This document shows, piece after piece, positions 48,611 through 60,680 of a stretch of DNA of 64,000 nucleotides (its first letter is position 1; every line of letters begins with the position of its first letter). Below the pieces are notes generated by a model. The model ran no database searches, was not told where the DNA came from, and worked only from the letters and a program-made list of their open reading frames with translations. Source of the stretch: Bipolaris cookei (taxonomy: Eukaryota > Ascomycota > Dothideomycetes > Pleosporales > Pleosporaceae). The translations under genes were made by a program, and so were the position numbers. The stretch is from NCBI GenBank assembly GCA_002286855.1, contig NRSV01000038.1:178269-242268 (forward strand), read 5' to 3'.

Positions 48611-51600
48611 ATTGCCTGTGTTTCACACTGTCTACCATATCCCTTCTTGTCTATATGTCACGTCTGCCACTTCACCTATCCCTATTAATAGCCGAGTCGT
48701 CTACCACTGGCATCGCTTGTTTTAGTCTTTTTTTTCCTCAAGGTCCACATCTGCTTGTATTGTACGAAATCATTAGGAAACATTGGACATGAATAGCAGG
48801 ATTTCCCCCAAGTAGGGCCTGTATACAGAAGGGGCATTACATTGGGAGGTTGTATCATCTTGTTCTCGTTTCGGCCTGTCGCGGCCACTTCTCTGCATTC
48901 TGTGCGTTAAAGTTCGAAACACTACTTTGGCGAGTCATCTGTATATTGCGACAAATTGTCGCTAGCGATAATACCCAATAGTGCCATCGGCATTTGTATC
49001 TGCTCTATGGCCATGTCAAACAAAAATACGAATCGTATCTCCATCAGCTCACTTCTAAACTTACGCTCCTTGTCCATCCACATGACTGATCCATCACTTC
49101 AGATCCCAGAGATCCAGCGACTCAGCAACAAACCTGAGGGACCACCCTCATGACCAACGATCGGCGAAGACTAATCCTGTTGCCCCTCAACTCCTACCGG
49201 CAAGTTCTCACCGCCCCAATGATACCTCGCGTACTACTGGGTGTACCCACCACACGACAAACATTCACAAACGGCCAAAGTACCCCATGGTAGTGCCTCA
49301 ACCCCCACCACACCTTGATCAAGGCCTGGACCCGATCCTGCCTCATGTACCGATCAGCTTGCGCGGTCTTATCCGTTTCAACATCTGCAATATCGCCTAG
49401 CCGCCCTCGTCATTGGGCTATGATAGCATAGCTAACAAGAAATCCTTCGTGTCAGCATTTTTTCACTGGTCACTGCTTTCTTGGTCACTGCAGCTGCATG
49501 TAAGCTGTGGTGGCACTGGATTCCAGGTCATGATAATGTCACCTCGATACATGTAGCTTCCAGCATCTCCTCTATCGGCTGATCCCCCAAGGCTGTGCTG
49601 TGGGTCAAGTTCCCAAATACCGCCGTTAGCAGGCTTCTTCTCTTGTACGTCAACACTTATCGTAGACTTGTGCCAAAACCCGCACACCCACCATGCTTGT
49701 CTTAATTGCAGCATCACGCTGGCCGTATAACTATGAACTATTTACATATCTTGTGTTCAAGTGCATTGTCACACACACTGGGATGCTCCCCGTTGCAACC
49801 CCAAGTCTCAAATCAGAGCGTCGGCTTTTCCCCCGCTACGGCACGCCCGGCCCCCTTCTTGTCGCCATCAACGTCCGCATACGGACTGTCCAGCCTCCAC
49901 ATTATGCCTAACGCTTCCTTGTTCAATCCATCACCTTTCTTGCTATGTCGTTGCTAGAAACGTCAAAGTCAACGGCGCATCCAGGTCGATGCCACTAAAG
50001 ACACAGGGTCGGCGACTAAAAACTCTTCACCACAACCAAGAAGAGTAAAGGAGTCAGTGAAGGCTAGATCATGCGCCCCCCCCCCTACGATCCTACCATG
50101 TTCGGCTATTAGACTTTGATCGCCCGCCTAGCGCGCCACAGCTCCAGTGATGCCCCCTTAGCGTAAATCTCCAAAGTAACAAACCTGCTGCAAGCGTTGA
50201 GAAAAATGGCATGGACCTTTTGGCCGCAGGGGACCACTTTCATGGTTGGTACCCTAACGTGGCCATGCATGCACCAATCAATAGTACCCTCCCGGATCCT
50301 CACGTCTCGGGTTTACGCCGTAAAGTCGGGCGTCCCCGCTATCTTTGTCTTTGCCGTCTAAATTGCCACGGTCCACCACAATTATCTTCTGTTCCTACCG
50401 CTAATGCATACGCCGTTGGAAGGCCATCCATTTGAGGCCTTTTTGAGCATTCAAGGGAAATAACAACAGGTCAGTTTTCCACTCTGTCGGGTTCGAAGAT
50501 ACTCGGTCACTGGCCGGAATTTCAACCCATCTTTCACTACACGATAGTTACTTAGGCGCTCGGGAAGAACGGTGCCATTGTGGGACACCCCCATCCGTAG
50601 AGTCCCGGTCGAGAACATGTTATGCGTATTACCATCGGCTTGCAGACTGGGCGCTACGGGTTCCAAAAGTACAATCGCCCGTCACAAGCCCAGTCCCGCC
50701 TTCATGATTACTTATTCTCACCAGACACTATCCTTTGCCCGGTGCCATGTCATGTTGCTTCCAGCTGCCCCTGTCAGTGTGATGAAAATCTTGTGCTCAT
50801 CGCGCTTTGGCAAGCATCGCAACATCTCAGTGTCACCCTAATCGCAGATCCCGCCGGATACCCTCCGCAAAGGAGGGCCTTCTTTTGGCTCGTGACGTAA
50901 AGACGCATGAGCAACACCCCATAATATGTGCATCCAGCCTGAGCAGGATGATGCTGTCTGAACAGATTGCCAGGGTGGCATGGCCAAAACAACCTCGCCA
51001 AAGAGGAAAAAATTGTGCATGAAACACGTAGCCGTCAAGGCAAGGCTATAGCTGTCAATACCTGCAGGACAAGTCAAAACAGGTGTCAGACAAAAAGTTC
51101 CTCGGTCCCAGGTTTTTTTGGAAACCATGGTACTGTGGCGGGTGCCCTGGTGAAACGCACGAGTAGACGGTTGTCCGTCGATCGTTGTCTCGCTCGATCT
51201 TGTGCGGTTCATGCGCATCATGGACAGTCTGTGCCCAAGTACTATGCGGTGAAGACGTTGCACGTCAAACGACTTGCGGAGTACGGGTTCCGGGACATTG
51301 CGGCTTGGAATGTGCTGGCACAACACCTATGGGACCGAGTCCCGCACTTTTTTTTGCTCATTCAACGGACGCACCCCACGGCTCCCGGTATCTGTCAGGG
51401 CAAGAGCGTGGCCAACCTCACCTGCAGTACCTGGCTTTTGCTCTTGGAAACCTGGTTCAGCTACGGAGTACCGCGCTTTTCTTCCCTTCCTCCCTTCCTT
51501 CCCCTATCCCCCCTTTACCCCTTGAAAAACCAAAGTCTGCATGTACATGACATGTACAGTAGCTCTGGTGTGTGAACCAAGAAATCCAAACGTATCACAC

Positions 51601-53022
51601 TTTGGTGGGATATCTCCACTGGGCGTAAGTAATCAAGTGGATCCTCCCCAGTCAACAGAGACAAAAGTCAGAGGGCTCGTCCATTCTCCCACCGGTCCGC
51701 CGTTCAATCGCGAGACGCTGGTGAAAAATGACTCAGTGAGCACACCATGGCTCGTCGCGAAGGTTTCCCCGTTTGGTTCCTGCATGATCACCGGCCATCG
51801 TTGCTCTGGAAAAGCGACCAGTGCATGCATGGTGTTGGACTGGTTGCGCTTGCAACGGCATGGAAAAAAAGGAGAGAGAAGGGGGGAGATGGGTAAGGTA
51901 CTAGTCACCTTGCAGCCTGCCTTCGCAACATAGCCGTCGACGGAGTCTGTCAAAACTCCGTCACGAGCGGCAGCCTGTGTTTCCTAATTCTCCTTCAACG
52001 TACACTGGACATGCATGCCACCAACAGCGTGCGCAAAGGAATTTTAACCCGCCAACACGGCTACTCCCGCGCATTTTTCGTATTTTCAATTTTCCCTATC
52101 CTCTTCTTGAACAGTCTAGATCATGCAGCCTTTCTAAGGAACATAGCATGTGGTTTTTCTCGACGTCCGACGTCGTCGTACAAGAGGCGGGGTGAGAAAA
52201 AGCTTCTCGCTTACCAAGGCGAAGTTGCGGCATTGCGGCAGATCTACCCAGCTATAACACCTTGTCCTAAGGCATATCATCTCCTTGTAATAATAACACC
52301 CCAGTCACTCTCTGCCCTACGCTTACTCTTTATTTTTTCTTACAAATTGTCTTTACGACAGAACCCGATATTATCGCAACACGAACAAAAAGAAACAAAA
52401 GCATTAAATCACCCCTCTAAAATCTCACCCACCCTTTTTTAAACCCTTATCACGTGAGTTCAGAAAAAGAGAGATGCGCATCGGGCCTTTTCTTGTTTTA
52501 CCACAGGTGAAAACAATCAAAAAAGGTCATCTCTAATATGTAAATTGCAGGCATACGCTGCATTGCAAATCCCCCGGGTTATTTTTTTTTCGCTGATCAT
52601 CGGGGCTAAAGCGTGTGCTATCGCAATTGGCCAGGGGGAGTGGAGTGAGCTCACCTAACCCGATTGGGGCATTGGTGGGAAAATTCTTGCGTCATTGCCC
52701 TTTCCTGGCACGTGATGATTCCCGTCGCGTCTTTCCCGGTTTGGCGGATCACGCCGCCCTCCCCAGCCACGCTTTTCGTCTCATCCAACATCTATGTTAT
52801 CGTCAAAACAAACTCATCACCACGTGCAATTTTGCGTACGAATTATCGCTACGTCGTACAAGCTAAGAGCTATTTGAAGATTAGTATCCTACTGCTTCGT
52901 TGTCCCCCCCCCCTTTTGCTGCGGGCTTCTTCGGCTTCGCCGGGAGTAAGAAGCAGCTGGACGTTGCAATAAGCTGTGCAACGCATCGCGCGTTTTGTTG
53001 ATGTCTGCAGCTGCTGGCAGGC
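48611..53022. other. Gene-free region downstream of flbD
   Basis: About 4.4 kb between flbD and MTC6. Frames are short and random. Contains C runs (about 50068-50080 and 52905-52914) and T runs (48728, 52580). The last 400 bases before 53023 should hold the MTC6 promoter. No tRNA or mobile element seen. Confidence 0.45.
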
Positions 53023-55097
53023 ATGTCGGCTAATGGGCTGTATGACCCTGATCAGAGTGCTGTAGATACCCGATGGGTTCAGCCCTGGAGTGAGGCGTTT
53101 AGGGTGAGTTTTGTAGCTGTGCTGGGGCTGGAGCTATCATTCCCCAAAGTTGATATGGCATATGCGTGGAATGTCCAACGTGTTTCGGATTACAACGTGC
53201 ATATGAAGAATGTTAGACTGGGGATGAAGTGACTTGCAGCTAACTGTGATACAAATAGGCTCAACGCGATGTTGGACTCCGCGTTCCTATCAATTTCCAG
53301 ACGGTGCCGGGTGTCTCGCTGACAGCAGCGTGCTTTCCTGAGAATCATTTTGAGCATTTTGCTTTTAAAAGGTGCTTTTCCAATTTGCTTGCGGTAGGGT
53401 TTCGCAGGTTCACCGTGGATACTTACTGGGATCCACTACGTCAAGTATGGAGCTTGTGTCCTGTGGAGCTTCCTCGAGCAAATGGGGGTGACACAAATGG
53501 TGGAGAGGTGCCGGTGAGAACAAGTCAGACGGTAGTGCAGTCCAGTGATACTGTGATGGCTTCAATACCAATGTCAACAGTGCCTCTCCCTCCGGGGGCA
53601 CAGAGACGCCAAGAGTCGGCGACATCAGCATCTCCATCTGTTGTATCTGCTTCTGCTTCATCAGTGTCTTCGGCACCAACCAGTCCAGCGGCTCCCACTA
53701 TCATCGACTATCCAAGTCCAGATGGGCCCCCAATCTTGCAAGTTGGTAACTATAATTGCACTTCTCTCACGACATTAGACCTGCTCACGGGAATATTGGA
53801 AGATTTCCTAGAGTCAACCTCTACTACTACTGGCGCTGCTCTAATCCTGTTTTCATACAATGTACATGCCGCGTCTTCGATTGCTAACCCCAATGCCGAT
53901 GCTCCTCGCCTTTCTCAGGGCCAACTACCCAAACAAGGACAGCTCCTTAGCGATATACTGCGAGGAAATCTCTCGGATGAGATGTACAAGCCCACCGACC
54001 TGGCTGACCAGCGAGCGAATCTGAACGACTCTTGGTATGATGTCGAGTGGAACAATCAACCAATAAATGGATACTACGAAGAGTTGACCAATGCCGAGGG
54101 CCAGCTATACACGCACAGTGGATGGCCAACAGAAGCTTTTATGGAGTTCAAAAAGCTGTTCCGCCTGGTCGCCAGCTATGGCACCATTGACTCTCAAATG
54201 CGTGAGTACAACACGGACGCCGACTCTGGCTACATCTTCCCGGCAGGCACACTATCCAACCAGATCTTTACATCCATCGACTCAGACGGCAGCGTAACAT
54301 CCGGTTGTCTCTTCAACCCCTCCTCCACCAGCATTACGACCCCGAACTCCTCCTGGGCTATATCCATCGCCCCGCAACTTGACCTGCCCGCAACCCCGGA
54401 CCTCTCCCTCTCCATCCCCTCAATCACCAACCTCACCCACTGTGGCACATCCCCCTTCCTCAACCAAACCCTTGCCAACACCCCCGCAAACCTCAACCCC
54501 CTCCCCTACGCCGCCTACGTCCACTCAACCCTTTGGTCTTTTGCCCCAGGCGAACCCCTCAACGCAACCCAAAACGACGATACCAATAGCCTGAACCGCT
54601 GCGTTGTAGTGACCAAATCCCCGCACCCCAGCCGTTGGCGCACAACCAACTGTCGCGAAGCACACCGCGTCGCCTGCCACGATCCATCTTCCCCCTACAC
54701 CTGGAGTCTCTCCACTAGCACTTCCTCCTATGAAGCAGCCGAATCCCACTGCGCCTCCCCCTCCCGCTTCAGCGTCCCACACACCGCGCTCGAAAACGCC
54801 CATCTCTACTCCGTCCTCGCCGCCAGCCCCGACGACGAAGTCGTCTACATCAACCTCAACAGCATCAACACGCCCGACTGCTGGGTCGAAGGGCGCAACT
54901 CTACGTGTCCGTATCTCGCGAGCACGGATACGGATCGCACGCGGATAGTGGTTGTGCCGACGGTGGCGGCGGTAATCATCTTTGTTCTAGCGGCTCTGAC
55001 GTTTTTTGTCAAGTGTGCGGCTAATCGGAGGGAGAATGTGAGGGGCAGGAAGCGGAGGTTGGTTGGGGGGTGGGAGTATGAGGGGGTGCCTAGTTAG
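53023..55097 (+). CDS. MTC6: Mtc6-like type I membrane protein (maintenance of telomere capping 6), 639 aa
   Basis: Fungal membrane protein family named after a yeast gene whose loss affects cells with capping-defective telomeres; its molecular role is unclear. Two exons: 53023-53103 (27 codons) and 53259-55097, joined by gtgagt/aatag in phase 0. The N-terminal block AQRDVGLRVPINFQTVPGVS, then LTAACFPENHFE and SNLLAVGFRRFTVDTYWDP, is the family hallmark. A Ser/Thr/Pro-rich linker follows (about 120-160), then a lumenal region rich in N-glycosylation sequons (NCT, NLS, NDS, NSS, NLT, NQT, NAT, NST) and paired cysteines (NCREAHRVACHD, DCWVEGRNSTC). One membrane helix near the C-terminus (IVVVPTVAAVIIFVLAALTF) precedes a short basic tail. 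No classical N-terminal signal is visible, as is common in the predicted family. Confidence 0.9.
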
Positions 55098-55271
55098 GTA
55101 CGCCTTACTTGGTTATGAGGAGTAATCGTGGGAGATGGTGGAAAAAGGTTATATCCCATATATGAAACTAGACTATAGAAGTTTGGGGGAAGGGGGGGGG
55201 GGGTAATCACTACACAAATAATCAAGAAACGTTCAATAAAACATAGCCCTGGTTTGCCAAACCAAGCACCA
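55098..55271. other. Convergent 3' gap with a G run
   Basis: Short gap between the ends of MTC6 and the 534-aa gene; contains a run of nine or more G near 55195. Confidence 0.4.
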
Positions 55272-56876
55272 TCAATATGTCCTTCTTTCTCTCCCAAACC
55301 GCCTCGTCCGCACCGAACTCCGCGCCGCCACCCGCATCTTCCCCCTCGTCTTCGGCGCTACATACAAATCATTCTCCTCCGACTCCGACTCCGTCTCTTC
55401 GCGTACCACTGGCTTACGGGCTTGAGACCGTGTGGTGACAGTCCCCCTATACCGCTTTGCTGACGGCGGCGAGGATGGAGTGGGATTCTTGCGCTTTGTG
55501 GGGGTTGAAGAGGGGGGTGGTATGGCTTTTTCGATGCTATCTCCATCACCATCGGAGGAGGAGGAGGAGGAGGAGGAGGGGGATTTGTATCCTACTGACT
55601 CTTCAACTACAGCTGCTTTCTTCCGATTAACGGAGCGAGCGTGGTTGGTGCGTTCACGCACAACGCGCTTCATGTTCTTCAGCTTCAAACCGGCAGCGTG
55701 TCTAGCGATGGCGGCGGCGTCGGTGTGCTGGTAGTGAATGGGCGCTGCGCCGCCGAGGTGAAGAACGAGGTTGGTGAAATCGGTGGGGTAGTACCAGTCT
55801 TCGTCTTCATGTTCGATGCTGTATTGAATACAGCGGGTTAGATCGAGGGCGTCGGGGCCTGAGGGCATGGTTTTGACGCCGATGGCCATGTCGCGGAATA
55901 AGATGGTCTGGGCAGACTGTGGGGATGATGATGATGATCCGGATGGGTTTAGGTTTTCTGGGGTGTGGAAGTTTGTTACACTGACGCTGGATGGATTGAA
56001 GTTCGTGGGCTTTTTGATATCAGCGTGTTTGGTAACGGTCCAGCCCTTGTAGGTGGGGTCGGCCTTTGCGCGGATGTTCATTTGGCCTTTCATCATGCGG
56101 TAGATGGTGTTGTTTTCGATTGGGCCGCCGGGCATGACGCGGTAGTGGTTGATCATGCTTGCCAGTGTCATTGCTAGAGCGCCGTTGTAGACGAATCGGT
56201 CGATGATGTCGAAGGATTTGATGGCTTGAGGGAGGAAAGCTGTGACTTCTGCCATCGTCAAATTGCCAGAGGGAAATGGCAGCCAAGGAGATGGCGCATC
56301 TCTGAGTTTGTTGTATTTGAGGGATACATAGCATGTAGATGATTTCCATGTGGTTGTTGACTCGCTGTTAACTGTCTTTTGCTGGATGCGATTGCACGGT
56401 GGCAACGTCTCTGATGAGCTGCGCTCCATCGTATGTACCTGGTCAGCTTCTGTCGTTTGTCCGACTTGATAAATGGGCAGTGCCTTGACGTATACACCAC
56501 GCTTTGATACTGTGGCTCGCAATGGAAACCAATCCAGCATCTCGGGTATGTTCTCTTCTGCCCTGTACTCTACAGCGGTCTCTGGTTCAAGAACGCGCGC
56601 ATTGAAAGGAGTCACAGCATTTCCCAATCGGTGCTTATTGTGAGCATCCAGGATAGTCCGCTCAGTAATCATTGTGCAATGTAGTAATTCCATGGGGTCA
56701 ACATGGCGGCTGTTGCACTCTTCAATAGCTTCCCAAAGGAGATGCTGGAGCTGGTCTCGCAAATGCGGAATATTTGTGTAGAGATATGCGGCGTCGATCT
56801 GTGCATCATCCAACATGTCTTGGACATCTGTACGCGAAAAAGCGTCGGGAGCGATTGGTTCTGGGGGAAAAGCCAT
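55272..56876 (-). CDS. Unknown protein, member 2 of the three-copy local family, 534 aa
   Basis: Single exon from the ATG at 56876. An N-terminal region (1-180) of its own has helical character (IPHLRDQLQHLLWEAIEECN). Block A (about 205-285) reads LTMAEVTAFLPQAIKSFDII, NGALAMTLASMINHYRV, TIYRMMKGQMN and YKGWTVTKH. Block B (about 325-420) reads ILFRDMAIGVKTMPSGPDAL, DLTRCIQYSIEHE, DFTNLVLHLGGAAPI, DAAAIARHAAGLK and a basic end. Both align by eye with the gene at 32179. The tail is nuclear-looking: poly-Ser/Asp, KRKNPTPSSPPSAKRYRG as a bipartite-like basic signal, SQARKP and many Arg. A GGA triplet run in the DNA (55553-55580) encodes the Ser run. No named domain known to me. Confidence 0.75.
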   Translation of the reverse strand: MAFPPEPIAPDAFSRTDVQDMLDDAQIDAAYLYTNIPHLRDQLQHLLWEAIEECNSRHVDPMELLHCTMITERTILDAHNKHRLGNAVTPFNARVLEPETAVEYRAEENIPEMLDWFPLRATVSKRGVYVKALPIYQVGQTTEADQVHTMERSSSETLPPCNRIQQKTVNSESTTTWKSSTCYVSLKYNKLRDAPSPWLPFPSGNLTMAEVTAFLPQAIKSFDIIDRFVYNGALAMTLASMINHYRVMPGGPIENNTIYRMMKGQMNIRAKADPTYKGWTVTKHADIKKPTNFNPSSVSVTNFHTPENLNPSGSSSSSPQSAQTILFRDMAIGVKTMPSGPDALDLTRCIQYSIEHEDEDWYYPTDFTNLVLHLGGAAPIHYQHTDAAAIARHAAGLKLKNMKRVVRERTNHARSVNRKKAAVVEESVGYKSPSSSSSSSSDGDGDSIEKAIPPPSSTPTKRKNPTPSSPPSAKRYRGTVTTRSQARKPVVREETESESEENDLYVAPKTRGKMRVAARSSVRTRRFGRERRTY

Positions 56877-57714
56877 TGTGAGTAGTTACGTATTGACTGG
56901 CTACTTCAGTCTGATGGGAGTTGTGCGAATGCAATGGTATTGGAGTGTTTAGGGGATAAGAAACCCCTGTTTTTTTATAAGAATGAAGCCTACTGTCTAA
57001 CAGTGCATTCAGCCCTCGGGTTCACAAAGGTACCGTTCTGATGATCTCGTCACTATGAAGTGAAAGTGAACTTCTGACGATGATTGCGACATCTCACCAA
57101 AGAGTAATGACATTGTGCATTTGATGGAGAGACTGATATATAATAAAGAGACTGTGATGTGAATAATGTAACAGAGATATCCACTCGAACAATGTTCGAG
57201 TCGTTGTCTTAGCCATGTTCGAGGTGGTGTAGCACTCCAGCCCAAATGAAGTGGCTCGCGAGAAACCCGTATACTCATGAGTGGTGACGATGAGAACGGA
57301 TATTCATCGATTTGTTTTTTGCAAGAGTACTTAGCGGCTTAATAGGGATACTTGCTTCGCATTAGCAGGCAGAGCCTTCACTTTAATCACCATTGCTGTA
57401 AGAGTGCTTTTATGAAGATCGCTTGCGCAGATTAGTTAGTTGTATTCGACCTATCGTACCCAATACTGTGCTCAGTGTTGGTCTTAGCTTTGCGTCAGCC
57501 GATTAATAAAATAATACTAAACAAACGGCCAGGGATGTGCTTTATCCGAATCCGGGGCGCCGGCAGCCATGCTCGGCAATAATTCAGAAACTCTGTTTCA
57601 CAATCTGTTCCTATCGGAGAGTTGCGTTTATTATAATGGCGAAATTAAGGAAAAAGGACAAGAAGGTGAATGATGAATATGTTTCTGGTTATGACTTGGC
57701 TGCGGTTCAGACGG
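56877..57714. other. Upstream region of the 534-aa gene
   Basis: TATAAAA on the minus strand at 56979-56973, about 100 bp before the ATG. The rest is AT-rich with no gene, up to the inverted-repeat element. Confidence 0.4.
56973..56979 (-). promoter_or_regulatory. TATA box of the 534-aa gene
   Basis: TATAAAA read on the minus strand, roughly 100 bp upstream of the start codon at 56876; spacing fits a core promoter. Confidence 0.4.
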
Positions 57715-58138
57715 CTAGGGCCTGTTCGGTTCAGCTCCGTTTTCCATCTTCATTTTGTTCCCGTCTTGGGTTTAAAGCTTCGATATAGGGTGCTAGCTAC
57801 TCTCGCTGTTGAGCCTTTCTGGATTGGGATAGGAAATGAAAGGGCTATTCGGTTAGAGCTCTATTTTATGTAAAGTCGAAGGTCACGTGAACACTACGTG
57901 ATAAGCCGGGACACCAGATCTAGTAACAAAATGGAGTTTTCAGCTAGAAATGGAGATGGAGAGATCTAGCTAGAAAACAAAGTTCCGTTTCCGAAACGGA
58001 GCCCGAATCCGGCAAGTAAAACGCAAAACGTAGCCGCGAAACGCGCAACCGAACAAGCTTTCCAGCTCCGTTTTCTAGATGAAGCTGGAATTAGGTTTGG
58101 CAGACGGAAAACGGATAAGTAACCGAACAGGCCCCTAG
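57715..58138. mobile_element. MITE-like element with terminal inverted repeats
   Basis: A roughly 416-bp segment (57719-58134) has inverted ends. Left: ggcctgttcggtt, a short variable gap, then tccgttttcc (to about 57745). Right (58106-58134): ggaaaacgga, gap, aaccgaacaggccc. Both ends are flanked by CTAG (57715-57718 and 58135-58138), which can be read as a TA or CTAG target duplication. Inside, the words of the ends recur: aaccgaaca with cagctccgttttc near 58046-58072, and a near-perfect palindrome around tttccgaaa at 57983-58000. No transposase frame is present. Size, ends and lack of coding fit a non-autonomous DNA transposon; superfamily uncertain. Confidence 0.75.
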
Positions 58139-58410
58139 TCGTCTACCGTATCAACGGTTGCGCATATTTTCGTGGGTTCCCCGCATGTCCAACCGCCACA
58201 GCCTCAACAATGGCTGCATCGGAAATCCCTCTTTATACCCTTCTCCCTGAATTCAAATACCACGATGCTTGCGTAATTTGTCATCATTCTGGTTACCTTT
58301 GTACACAATATTGGCACTTACTCCTATGATTAAACTGGCATGTCACCCTAACGTTCACTATTCCGCTTCAATAAGAACCCTTATTCAGAGTACCCAATAC
58401 AAGAACAAAG

Positions 58411-58437
58411 AACAGGGACAGGGACAAGGACAAGGAG
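58411..58437. repeat. Short tandem repeat (gggaca / ggacaa)
   Basis: Four to five imperfect 6-bp units in a row. Confidence 0.7.
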
Positions 58438-58731
58438 ATTCTCCCGGGCCAATGTGCGGGTTATCTGACATTGCAAACATGCATGGGTTGATGACGTTGC
58501 CGCTCTTTTGCCCAGCAACGCCATGCAATGCCTAGAACGCAACTGGCAGGTCAGAACGCTAACGACTTGGGTCCACGACTATCCCGTGTATCCAACCGAC
58601 ATGTATAATGTCACCGTGCGCCTGTAGTACACACGGCTGATGCTGGCATTGGTTGCCTGAGACAGCATGATTCCTTGCTCATCCAGGCTTCCGTGAACTG
58701 CGGTCTGCCAAGCAAACGGATAGTGAAAGGG

Positions 58732-58737
58732 TATAAA
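58732..58737 (+). promoter_or_regulatory. TATA box of the carboxypeptidase gene
   Basis: TATAAA 64 bp before the start codon at 58801; spacing fits. Confidence 0.5.
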
Positions 58738-58800
58738 GTGAGGTCGGGCAAAGTTATAAACTTCCACTCACATCCGCCCGTTGGTTGCTCCCAGGTCATC

Positions 58801-60345
58801 ATGAAGTTTGTATTCAACCTTGCCTGGCTGTCGCTTGCTGCTGGCGCGACTATCCGCAGCCCGCAGCCAGTTACTTACGATGGCTACCAGGTCCACCGCA
58901 TCCGGGCCGTTGGTCAAGAGGGCGTGTGGGCAAAGCGTGCAATGTCTTCGATTCCTCACGAGACACTCAATGAAGCTCGGGGTTCCTGGGACGTGCTCAT
59001 TGCACCAGAGCAACTCGATGCCTTCAACCGCCTCGGGCTGAAGTCGCGAACTCTGCACAAGGACTTGGCCCACTCCATTGCTCGCGAGTCTCAAGTCAAG
59101 AGTGTTTGGAAGAGGCAATCAAACGGTTCTGAGGATTCTTGGTTTGACAGCTACCACCCTTACGAAGATGTATGTTCACGTTTGCCATTCCCGAGATAGG
59201 AATCATGCTAACATCACTGAAGCATGTTACTTGGTGGAAGGATCTACAGACCAATTTCCCCGAGCAGTCAAACTGGACGAGTACCGGAACATCCTACGAG
59301 GGACGTGACCTGTTCGGTGTGCATCTCTGGGGAGCAGGTGGCCCTGGAAAGCCCGCAGTCATCTATCACGGCACTGTGCATGCCCGTGAATGGATCGTCG
59401 CTCCCGTCAGTAAACCCAAAACCGCAGTTCTCCTTTCATAATTAACACTCTATAGACCATTGAGTACATTACAAAGAAACTCATTGATGGATACAAGGCT
59501 GGAGACAACGACACGAAGGCAATCTTGGACAAATACGATTTCTACATCTTTCCCTTTGTCAATCCAGATGGTAAGCCACAACTCAATGGATTGTCCTAAC
59601 AAAGTTTCTCATCTGTGACAGGCTTCGTCTTCTCACAGACCGACAACCGTCTCTGGCGCAAGAACCGCCAGCCACCACCCGCCAACCAAAACCAAACCTG
59701 CTTCGGCCGCGATGTAAGCAGTACCCAAATCCCAATTTTGTTTCAAGCCTACTAACCATGTCCGCCTCCATCAAGATCAATCGAAACTGGGAAACAAACT
59801 GGGACGCCGACCCACGCGGCGCCTCCCCAGACGCCTGCCAGCAGGTCTACCGGGGCGAAAAGCCGCGCGACGCGCCCGAAAACGAGGGGATGGACCTCTT
59901 CATCCGTAAAGTCCGGGACGAACAAGGTATCCAACTCTACATCGACTGGCACAGCTACTCGCAACTCATCCTCTTCCCTTTTGGCCACAAAGAGACGCTC
60001 TACGCACCCGAACTCGGCATGTGGACCAAGACTGCCTCGTTGATGAGCGAGTATATTCGCTCCGAGTCCAAGAACGATACTACGTACCTTTTTGGTCCCA
60101 GTGGAGCTACTTTGTATCCAACGACTGGTGCGTCGATTGATCATGTTTACACTATTGGTCGAGCCAAGTTCTCCTTCACTATCGAGTTGCCGGATACCGG
60201 TGATTTTGGGTTTGTGCTGCCGCCGGAGAGGATTCGACCTGCTGTTGAGGAACAGTGGGTGGGACAGCAGGTCCTGCTTAGTCTCTTGGATGAACCGTTT
60301 TTTGACGGTGAGGGCCCGGCGATTGGGGTTAGTAGTACGTGGTAA
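58801..60345 (+). CDS. Secreted M14 zinc metallocarboxypeptidase, 442 aa
   Basis: Extracellular exopeptidase of the carboxypeptidase A family. Five exons, 58801-59169, 59223-59405, 59456-59570, 59622-59713 and 59776-60345, closing at 443 codons. The N-terminus is a signal peptide (MKFVFNLAWLSLAAGATIRS), followed by a propeptide (WDVLIAPEQLDAFNRLGLKS) with likely processing near WKRQS. Catalytic landmarks: zinc ligands His176 and Glu179 in GTVHAREW, the substrate-binding INRNW at 254-258, third ligand His312 in DWHSYS, tyrosine 378 in SIDHVY and the catalytic Glu391 in FTIELPD. The gtcagt donor of exon 2 is slightly unusual but restores the family sequence (IVAP-TIEYITKKLI). All active-site residues are present, so it should be functional. 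Confidence 0.94.
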
Positions 60346-60680
60346 AGCTGGGTAGATGGGACTGGTCTGGTGCGCGACTATAGCGCATTGCCGAGCTATC
60401 GTGGATATGTGTAATGAACTAATGATGCATCTATGTTGCTGCTGCAACCGGTGCTAATTCTTATCATCTTCAAGCTTTTTTTCGTGCACCTCTCCTTATA
60501 CCGGGTTAAAAGTTCATTCTTGGTCTCAAGGGTTGGTGTGAGGATTTGGCTTCACCTAGACTTGCCGTGACACTAAAGTCAGTGATACGAGTGAGAGTAG
60601 GCGCGTCATATCCATACCCTCAATCTCATCGTTGGGCGTCACCAGATCACCACCCATCGTAAACCTCATTCATCATCATC
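60346..60680. other. Intergenic region
   Basis: 3' region of the carboxypeptidase gene and upstream region of the decayed family member. Nothing recognised. Confidence 0.35.

Larger units (their letters stand above)
58139..58800. promoter_or_regulatory. Upstream region of the carboxypeptidase gene
   Basis: 660 bp without a gene. Contains a ggacaa-type minisatellite (58411-58437) and a TATAAA at 58732-58737, 64 bp before the ATG. Confidence 0.45.

Noticed and set aside
50485..50510. Second B-box-like gggttcgaag
   Set aside because: Flanking bases do not fold into a tRNA cloverleaf.
52011..52442. 143-codon plus-strand frame upstream of MTC6
   Set aside because: Random composition in noncoding DNA; no family likeness.
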